Source of the DNA: Monoraphidium neglectum
Taxonomy: Eukaryota; Chlorophyta; Chlorophyceae; Sphaeropleales; Selenastraceae
DNA: 26,666 bases
Reading direction: 5' to 3'
NCBI RefSeq assembly: GCF_000611645.1
Contig: NW_014013176.1
Span: 1 to 26,666 of the forward strand
The notes beneath the pieces were generated by a model, which worked only from the letters and a program-made list of their open reading frames with translations, ran no database searches and had not been told where the DNA came from. Position numbers and translations under genes: made by a program. The number at the start of each line of letters is the position of its first letter. The first letter of the stretch is position 1. Below, in pieces: positions 20,255 to 26,666 of the stretch.

Positions 20255-21214
20255 TCACAGGTGCAGCCAGAGCCTCTCGTAGGCCACATACATGACCAAC
20301 TTTGCAACAAACTCCGCGCCGCCAAACGCGAACGCATCCTTCAGCTGCGGGAGGAGGGGGACGAGATGGAGGAAGGGGGCGGGGTTGGTTTCTGGGGTCA
20401 GGAGAGGAGAGTCATGGGCCACCCCGCAACATGCAGCAGGAGCCGGCCCAGCACGCACAGGCATGCGCCACTTCCAAATGGACTGATGCAAGCTCCGAGA
20501 GCCTGCTTCCCTCGCTGCTGGCTAACTGCAGCCGATCGCTGCGATGCCGGCCGCCCAGGCATGCGCACCAGCCAGGGCCGCAAGTCCCGCCAGGCGGCGC
20601 GACTGGAGCTCACAGGGTGCAACTAGCCCATGCACCCTTCCCCAGCCCATGCACACGCACGCGCTGCCCACCTCAATGGAATCGTGCAGGAGGATGAACG
20701 CCACGGCCACCGTCACGGTCGTCGAGAAGAGGCGCCAGATCACCCCCTTTATCACGCTGCGCACGACGCTGTCGTCCCTCGCACCCCTGCGGCTGCCGCT
20801 GGCTGCGCCCGCCGGCGCCGAGGCCGCTGCGGCGGCGCTGGGCGGGAGGGCCTCAACGTCCACGCTGACGTTAATGCCGCGCATGTAGCCTTGCTGGAAG
20901 CCGGCCTCGTAGGCGGCGCGCAGCTGCTGCTGAAGCTCAGGGGACAGCTGCTCACGGGCGCGAGCACGTGGCTCAGCAAGAGAGACGGTGGCCACTGCGG
21001 CAGCGCTTCCGCTGTTGCTGCTGCTGGTGTTGGTGAATGCTGTTGACGACCATATGGGTGCGACCGAAGTGGTCGTGTCTGTGATGGACGCGACGCGAAG
21101 CGGCGCGCCACGGGCTGACCAGCGGCGCATTGCTGCCCTCTGCACACTGACCGGCGCTGCCATGCGCCGGAGCGCTGCTCCATGTGCGTGCTGCAATACG
21201 GAATTCATTGCCAT
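20255..21214 (-). CDS. DUF2061 family membrane protein, organelle-type leader
   Basis: Minus-strand exons are 21214-20672 (181 codons, phase 0) and 20344-20255 (29 codons plus stop), 210 residues in total. The intron has donor GAG|GTGGGC and acceptor CCGCAG|CTG and splits the conserved domain. The C-terminal 60 residues match DUF2061 (PF09834): SVIKGVIWRLFSTTVTV, then a hydrophobic helix AVAFILLHDSIE, then across the junction AFGGAEFVAKLVMYVAYERLW. DUF2061 is a small two-helix membrane domain common in bacteria; its function is not settled. The N-terminus has many Arg and Ala and few acidic residues (MAMNSVLQHAHGAALRRMAA), like a mitochondrial or plastid transit peptide. A helix (SPELQQQLRAAYEAGFQQGY) and an Ala-rich linker lie between. 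The start is the last pair of Met codons before the leader; the frame stays open upstream to 21703, but that part looks non-coding. Confidence 0.88.
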
Positions 21215-22648
21215 TTCAACCAATATCTGAAGTTTGCGAAAACGCGTGAGTCGCTCTACGCCACCAGATACTTGTGGAGTGGGCGCCGAGAAGCTCTGAC
21301 AATGACCAGAGGAGACGAGAATCAACGCTTGTAATATAACGCGGTGTGTGTATTGAAAAGCGCTAATTTCGTGTTGGTATTCAACGCAGCAGTATGAGCT
21401 GCCAGCAATAGAACACATGGTCACATCCGCCGCCCCTGCTGCTCCCGCTGCCGAGCAGCGACCACTTGGCTCACTCTTCAAGCGGCGCCCACGCCCTAAA
21501 CATGCCAGTGCGTGCCGCTGATGAAGGGTGGTATGTGACCACGTTGTTTTCATGTTGTAAAGTTGACAGCCGCCACCCGTGCCGTTTGTTGGTTTATAGG
21601 ATACTGTCCAGGGAACGCAGGGCATGCAGAGTGCAGTCGTGCAGGCAACTGGCAAGGCGGTCCATATCATGCCCGCACCTACATCCGCCCTGCACAAGCT
21701 CAAAGTTCCTGCACGAAGCTTCTCGTTGGGTCAGCAAGTCCTCCTAGCGCCTCACAGGCGCCGCATGCGGGCTTGCGCAGGCAGCTGCCAAGCAAGTTTC
21801 TGGGCGGTCTGCTGTCACCATGTCACCAGGGCACCGATGTTGACGGCTGCCACCCTCGGAGGTGCCAGGTGCGCGAGATTGGATTGTGTATGTGAAAACA
21901 AGGCGTATGTCAGAAACTTACCTTTGTTTATATCCAGGACTCTAGTTTCCAGATTGCTCGGGAGGATGCCCCAACCCCACCAGGGGGGGCTGGGCGCCTG
22001 AATCAGTGCGTGCGCACTCTTCAGTGGTGGGTGGGTGTGGTATACCTCATCCCAAAGAACATGCTGAAACCCCTCACCCTTGCACCGCAGTCCATTGAGT
22101 ATTCACACGCCCCTTGGTAAGGGCAGTGGCGCACTGGCTACCCACAAAGTAGCCGTGGCTGCACTCTTTGCGGGCATTGGTGAGCGCAGCTGCAACTCAA
22201 GGCGCGGGCCCCTTCAAGGCCAACGTTCTGCACAAGGCTGTCTGCCGCCCAATCCCGCAAAACAGCTATTCTGGTGTGGCACACCAATTGCAGGATGTGT
22301 CACAAAAAATGCAGCATGTACTATTGGTTGATACTGTGACATGGATCAGAATCCTGTCCAACTCCAAGTCGATGATATAAAGCACACATGTGCGCTGCGA
22401 GACTCACCACTGAGAAGTGGGGCCAAATTTTCACTCCTGCAGGGCAATTCACTGCCACCGCGTCAGTGTATCAAACCACACGTTTGCACACCTACCGCAC
22501 GCATGTGCACCACCAAACAAATATTGCGATCCTGGTCAGCTCATGGGAAGAGGATCCAAACCCACTCGTCTGGGCACAAGCGCCTGCGCTGCGCAATGCT
22601 CATATCCCCGCTGGTGCGTCCCTTTGCAGTCGCCACCCCAAAACCGCT
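21215..22648. other. Intergenic: DUF2061 gene promoter and hydrolase 3' UTR
   Basis: No convincing gene in 1434 bases. The sequence is notably less GC-rich than the exons. On the minus strand a TATATT-like stretch at about 21333-21339 lies some 120 bases before the DUF2061 start and could be a core promoter element; this is weak. Open frames on both strands give Cys/His-rich peptides without recognisable motifs. Confidence 0.5.
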
Positions 22649-23188
22649 TCAGGGGTAATCTTCCGCCCACAGCAGTGCGTCCTCCCCCACCCTGGGCGCC
22701 CCTGCCGGCATGAACACCAGCGCGCCGCCGGCGCAGGGGCAGGCGATGTCGCCCGCCTCGTCATCAGCGGCGACCACCTGCCCCGCCGCGACGTGCGCGA
22801 AGGCCGGGGGTGGGGCGCCGCCGCCGCCGCTGCCGCTGCCGCTGCCGCCCCAGAGCCAGCGGAAGCCAGCCCGCACGATGACACCGCTGCGCGCCACAAC
22901 GTGGCGGGGCGCGGCCGCCGCGCCGCTGCCGGGCTCGCCCGTGCGAGTCCCTCCAGCGGTCGCAAACGCCCTTAGGCACGCCTCTGCGACCTCCACTGAG
23001 GCCGGGTCCTGGTGGGAGCCGCACTCCACGCACGACGCGCGGACCGCAGCGCCGGCGGCCGCCGCGGCCGCGGCCGCCCACTCGATCGCGAGGCCTTGGC
23101 CGGCGCCAGTGTAGTCGCGGACGACGTAGGCCACAGGCAGCGACAGCGCCAGCTCCGCCTCTGGAGGGACGCCCTCCTGGGCCCCGCC

Positions 23189-23219
<31 letters not shown>

Positions 23220-23929
23220 CCCTGCCCGTGCCCCTCTGCAGCCGCCGGCCCTGCTCCTGCCAAGCTGGGTGCCTTGGCCGCGCTGCTGCTGGCGGCCCCG
23301 CCGCCGCCGCTGCTGCGGGCAGCGCTCGCGGCGCCGCTGTCGCCTGGCACGTAAAAGGCGAACGGCGGCGTTGGAACAGACGTCGAGTGGATGTCCAGGA
23401 CCGACCCCGCGGCCTCGATCAGCGGCGCCAGCTGCGCCGCGCGCGCCGCCTCATACGGCGCCGGGCCGCCGTCGCTGCGGTTGCTGCCGCCGCCGGCGCC
23501 GGCGGCCGCGTGCCCGACGCCGTCCCCACACCTGGCGGTGCCGCCGCTGCCGCCGCTGGAGCCATTTGCAATCACATCCTCCTTGAAGCACCGATTCAAG
23601 TTCAAGTCGAGGAACCTTACCCCTGCTGCGAGTGCTTTAGGATTCCCAACCACCAGCCGCAGCTCGTCAAAGGGGCAGCTTGGGTCTGCGGCCGCTGCGG
23701 CGAAGAAGCCGGCAGCGAGGAGTCGGTTGGCGGCGACCACGCCGCACGGCTCGTCGCCGTGAACGGCGAGGAGCGCCAGGAAGCGGCGCTCGCGTAGCGG
23801 CGGCTCGTTGATGGCGCCGGCGCCAATGCCTGGGCGATGTATGACGACCCCTGGGCGGTCGGGGCCGAGCAGCAGCGGCGCCGGCGCCGCACTGTCGCTG
23901 GCACCTTCAATGCGCGCGGCCGGCGACAT
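22649..23929 (-). CDS. Succinylglutamate desuccinylase/aspartoacylase family zinc hydrolase
   Basis: Single exon, 426 residues, from the first in-frame ATG at 23929 (a GTG lies 12 bases upstream). The family (AstE/AspA, PF04952, related to M14 carboxypeptidases) cleaves the amide bond of N-acyl amino acids using one zinc ion. The expected active site is complete: HGDEPCG (zinc ligands H57 and E60), the substrate-binding FLDLNLNRCF (about 106-115, with N112-R113), DIHSTS (third zinc ligand H181), and VECGSH (catalytic Glu near 302). The C-terminal domain runs through HVVARSGVIVRAGF to PCAGGALVFMPAG, as in bacterial members. Low-complexity inserts (Gly/Ser near 121-155; Ala/Gly and eight Gln near 200-250) fall in loops between the motifs, lengthening the protein beyond the usual 300-350 residues. 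The substrate is unknown. Lack of introns contrasts with the neighbouring genes. Confidence 0.9.
23192..23212 (-). repeat. CTG repeat (CAG on the coding strand), poly-Gln in hydrolase
   Basis: Seven CAG codons plus one CAA encode eight glutamines in a loop insert between the third zinc-ligand motif and the catalytic-Glu motif. Confidence 0.9.
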
Positions 23930-24343
23930 GCTGCTGTGCACACCCCCGTCACTGCCCGTGTATGCTGGGGTCGTGAAACTTCGGACAGTGATTTTACTTC
24001 AGCTCAGTGCCGTACGTTACTCACGAAGATGCTCGGATAACAGTAGAAAACGAAGATCCTGCTGCAAAATACGGTACACCTGGCTGAAGCCTTTGGTTAC
24101 GCTCTTAAATCAATAAATTCTCAAAACAGATGGTGATGTTGAGATACAGCAGCTGGCATGGCTGCGGCCACAAGCGCCTGCGGCGTTTCTCACACATTTA
24201 CCACATGATACAATGCGATCACAGACTGTGCAGCCAGCCAACCCAGCCCAAGCGGGCGGCTGGCAGGGGAAAATGAGTGCATCTGTGAAGCATGGGCATG
24301 CAGACACACAGTTGTCTGAGAGGGCTGCCCATACGCAAATCGC

Positions 24344-24392
24344 GCTCAGCTGGACTGGGTGGTCACAGGCACGGACTGCTCAGCTGGACTGG
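24344..24392. repeat. 15-base direct repeat pair
   Basis: GCTCAGCTGGACTGG occurs at 24344-24358 and again at 24378-24392, in the intergenic region upstream of gene 6. Confidence 0.8.
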
Positions 24393-24690
24393 ATCAAGCC
24401 GCTTGGATGCTGACATCAACGACAAAGCGGCCAGACGTAGAAGCTTCTTGTACAGGTGTGGGTCTTTCGTATCATCGCCTGTCGTGATTTGCGATCAAGT
24501 GGGAGCCGTTGGGAACATTCCTATCTGCAGGCTACGGGCGGGTAAAAGATCCAATCCTGCAAGGGGTGCTTGATACAAAACGTGCTGTCAAAGCACATCA
24601 AATATGATTCGACACGACCTGATATGTGACAAGCAGTCACATGGGTATGTCGTTTATCACAGCCCCAGGCCCGCAAGGACCATGTGCACA

Positions 24691-24707
24691 CGTGTCAGCC
24701 TGACACG
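24691..24707. repeat. Inverted repeat CGTGTCAG-C-CTGACACG
   Basis: Perfect eight-base half-sites around a single C in the region between divergent genes. The symmetry suits a site for a dimeric transcription factor, but no factor can be named. Confidence 0.6.
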
Positions 24708-25252
24708 CGCTGAGCACCAGGTGCTAGTAACGCCCTCGAGTACAGTATGCCTGGGCTGACAAATCCCAATTGCCAGCCGACGTGTGTGTGTTGAAGAAGC
24801 CAGAGAATTTGAGTACCGTGTGCAGATGGTTTCCTGCATGGGGCGGGGTGTGTCTGTGTGCGAGCACGGGACAGGTGTTGTGGCGGCTGTCTGGCGGTTG
24901 GCCGTTGGCCAATTCGGTGGTCGAGCCGATGATGCGTTGATCTGTGCACCCCATCATGCCCGTATCTTTGTGTGATGCATTTTTGCGTCGTGTATGCATG
25001 TGTCCACACATGTATATATGCCCTTGCGGTAGTTATCTGCCTTGCGAGTATGTCTCGGAGTTGTTCGGACCTGCACTCGGTCTGATCCAAGGACGCGCGC
25101 GCATTCACAAATAGGCATCTGCGCCTCACATATTATCTAGAGTGATCAAATTCGACAACTTATCATTGATCCCCCAGCGCGCACTTGTGGTTGGTTGGGC
25201 CGCCTCCGCCAGCGCTCCAGCAGAATCCGCTTCATCAGCAGTCCCCGTTTCA

Positions 25253-26666
25253 ATGTCCCCTCTGCCAACATCAGGCGTGGTAGATTTTGAGAGTGCCTGG
25301 GCAGCTGCAGTGAGCGCTCGTAAGCATGCAGCCTCCGGCGCCGGCCCCGGCGGCCCCGTCTTGCCACCAACCGCCGCGGCCGCCCATGCCCCGGCTGCTT
25401 GCCCCTCCGGCGTCCTGCGCCCGCCCGCACGCTCCGTGTCCACCGCCTCTGATGAGGACCCTTTGATGCAGCTGTACGGAAGCTACCTCCGCCAGGGTAG
25501 TGCCACCTTCAGCCTCGCGTTCGTCCAGCCTATTGATGACGGGACTGACGGCCTTGAGGGCGGAGCCGCCGCGGCCACGGGCTCCGGCATTGGCGGAGGC
25601 CGCGGCCTGCTGCGGCGCGGCAGCTCGCTGATCGCTGTGGCAGCGGAGTTCGCCACCACTGGTGCAGACGGGCGCCCCGGGCTCGTTGCCGCTCAGATAG
25701 AATGCGTCAGCGTTGTCAGCGTCGCCCCCGCCGCCGCGTCTCCAGCATGGGGTGTGCCACCAGCTGCCCGCCTGGGGCCCGCCACGGCCGCGCCTCGCCA
25801 ACCCGAGCCACAGCCACCGCCCATGTCCCTGCAGCAGCATCCGTGGCGACAGCAGTCGTTTGATCTGATCGCAGCTGCCATGCGGCTGCCGAGTGGTGAC
25901 GTCATCTTTGACGAGGAGTTTGACGCCGCCACGCTGCTGCCTGAGGACGAGCCACGGCAGCTGCAGCAGCACCAGCCGCAGGATTCCCCAGCACTGAACA
26001 GCAGCGCTATCGGTCGGTGGCCTGACCAGCCGCCAGCTGAGTGTGCCACGCAGGCGCAGCTGCCGCCCTGGGCGGGGGCAGCGCGGGGCCCGGCAGATGG
26101 CCCGCACGCCCCTTTCAGCCGTGGCCAGATGCCGCCGCCGCCACCGGTCGCACTGGTGCAAGGAGCTGGCGGCCCCGCGTGGCACCGGCTCAGGCGCGCC
26201 AGCTTTGTCGGCGGGGTGCCACCGCCCTTCATGGCGCTGGCCCCGGGCCAGTTGCAGGGCAGCGGGGGCTCTTGTGCTGGCGGCGGTGGCGGCAGCCTCG
26301 GGGGGCCAGTGATCACCATCCCCCTGCACACGCGCCTCAGCAGCATGGGCAGCGCTGACAGCGCTCACGACGCCTTTGCGCCCGGCGGCGCCGGGGCGGG
26401 TGCGCACATGGGGACCCAACTGCTGCGCGGCAGCTCGTCCTTTGAGCAACTGCAGTATCACCATAGCCTGCAGCAGCAGTACGCGCTATACCATCAGCGT
26501 TCTATGCACTTTCAGCAGCAGCCAAGGCAGCAGCAACACCAGTGCCACCACGACCCTCATCACCACTTGCACCATGGCCACCAGCAGCAGCAGCACTGGC
26601 AGGAGCAGCTTCAGCATCACTTCCACCACAACCCTCAGCAGCAGCGGCAGCAGCAGCAGCAGCAGC
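25253..26666 (+). CDS. Gln/His-rich protein, 3' partial, unknown family
   Basis: Frame 2 is open from the TAG at 25112 to the window end with no stop, so at least 471 codons are visible from the first in-frame ATG at 25253. If the gene has earlier exons, a splice acceptor CCCCCAG|CGC at 25176-25177 is the alternative start of this exon. I do not recognise the family. Visible: an ordered-looking segment DEDPLMQLYGSYLRQGSATF followed by LAFVQP; RRGSSLIAVAAEF; QQSFDLIAAAMRLPSGDVIF followed by an acidic patch; Pro/Gly-rich stretches; and a C-terminal run of Gln and His (HHDPHHHLHHGH, then CAG repeats). Three Arg-rich serine sites (RRGSS, RRASF, LLRGSSSF) resemble basophilic kinase targets. Such composition is typical of green-algal transcriptional regulators, but no DNA-binding domain is in view. 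The equally long minus-strand frame over the same bases is judged a shadow. Confidence 0.6.
   Translation, partial: MSPLPTSGVVDFESAWAAAVSARKHAASGAGPGGPVLPPTAAAAHAPAACPSGVLRPPARSVSTASDEDPLMQLYGSYLRQGSATFSLAFVQPIDDGTDGLEGGAAAATGSGIGGGRGLLRRGSSLIAVAAEFATTGADGRPGLVAAQIECVSVVSVAPAAASPAWGVPPAARLGPATAAPRQPEPQPPPMSLQQHPWRQQSFDLIAAAMRLPSGDVIFDEEFDAATLLPEDEPRQLQQHQPQDSPALNSSAIGRWPDQPPAECATQAQLPPWAGAARGPADGPHAPFSRGQMPPPPPVALVQGAGGPAWHRLRRASFVGGVPPPFMALAPGQLQGSGGSCAGGGGGSLGGPVITIPLHTRLSSMGSADSAHDAFAPGGAGAGAHMGTQLLRGSSSFEQLQYHHSLQQQYALYHQRSMHFQQQPRQQQHQCHHDPHHHLHHGHQQQQHWQEQLQHHFHHNPQQQRQQQQQQ
26648..26666 (+). repeat. CAG repeat, poly-Gln, cut by window end
   Basis: At least six CAG codons in frame with gene 6 run off the window. 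Many further CAG and CAC codons precede it from about 26460, giving a Gln/His-rich region. Confidence 0.85.

Larger units (their letters stand above)
23930..25252. other. Divergent intergenic region between hydrolase and gene 6
   Basis: Should hold the promoters of two divergent genes. Seen: an AT-rich stretch near 24103-24125, a 15-base direct repeat (24344-24358 and 24378-24392), a seven-base stem ATGTGAC/GTCACAT (24624-24642), a perfect inverted repeat (24691-24707), and a TATATAT at 25013-25019 about 240 bases before the proposed gene 6 start. Small frames (24213-24413, 24784-24975) show no motif. Upstream exons of gene 6 could hide here. Confidence 0.5.

Noticed and set aside
21215..21703. 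In-frame upstream extension of the DUF2061 gene to an earlier ATG
   Set aside because: The extension is Cys-rich and irregular, in less GC-rich DNA, and unlike a leader. The Met pair at 21214/21208 begins a good transit-type sequence.
23012..23797. 261-codon plus-strand open frame
   Set aside because: Antisense to the zinc hydrolase, which has all catalytic motifs on the minus strand.
25271..26464. 397-codon open frame on the minus strand
   Set aside because: It lies wholly over the plus-strand gene 6 frame, which continues to the window end. The minus frame gives Arg/Trp/Gly-rich sequence with no recognisable motif, as expected for the shadow of a GC-rich exon.

Overview
The window looks like nuclear DNA of a green alga (Chlorophyta, probably Chlorophyceae). 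It is GC-rich, its genes are densely broken by short introns, its proteins carry long Ala/Gly/Ser and poly-Gln inserts, CA/GT microsatellites sit inside introns, and TGTAA, the usual green-algal polyadenylation signal, follows two of the genes. No bacterial operon, transposon, CRISPR array, tRNA or rRNA was seen.

Layout from left to right. (1) 1-1268, plus strand: 3' part of an mTERF-repeat gene, cut by the window start. (2) 2122-8431, plus: a complete 17-exon proton-coupled oligopeptide/nitrate transporter of the POT/PTR (NPF) family; I joined its exons into one 646-codon frame. (3) 9589-18807, plus: an 18-exon gene for a protein of about 1657 residues that I do not recognise, with N-terminal coiled coils, amphipathic helices, a disordered centre and several beta-rich modules. 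(4) 20255-21214, minus: a two-exon DUF2061 membrane protein with an organelle-type leader. (5) 22649-23929, minus: a single-exon zinc hydrolase of the succinylglutamate desuccinylase/aspartoacylase family. (6) from about 25253 to the window end, plus: a long frame with no stop in the window, coding for a Gln/His-rich, probably regulatory protein that I do not recognise.

Genes 1-3 are tandem on the plus strand; genes 3 and 4 converge; genes 5 and 6 diverge across about 1.3 kb. I see no evidence that the six genes form one pathway. Genes 1 and 4 are probably organellar (inferred from family and leader), gene 2 is a membrane transporter, and gene 5 is a metabolic hydrolase.

The most unusual content is in gene 3. 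It is a large protein of unknown family. Two GT-repeat introns and two CA-repeat introns could pair in its pre-mRNA around groups of exons that are multiples of three bases, and it has two consecutive GC-AG introns. Splice sites were assigned by eye from consensus, reading phase and, for the transporter, family conservation; no transcript data were available.
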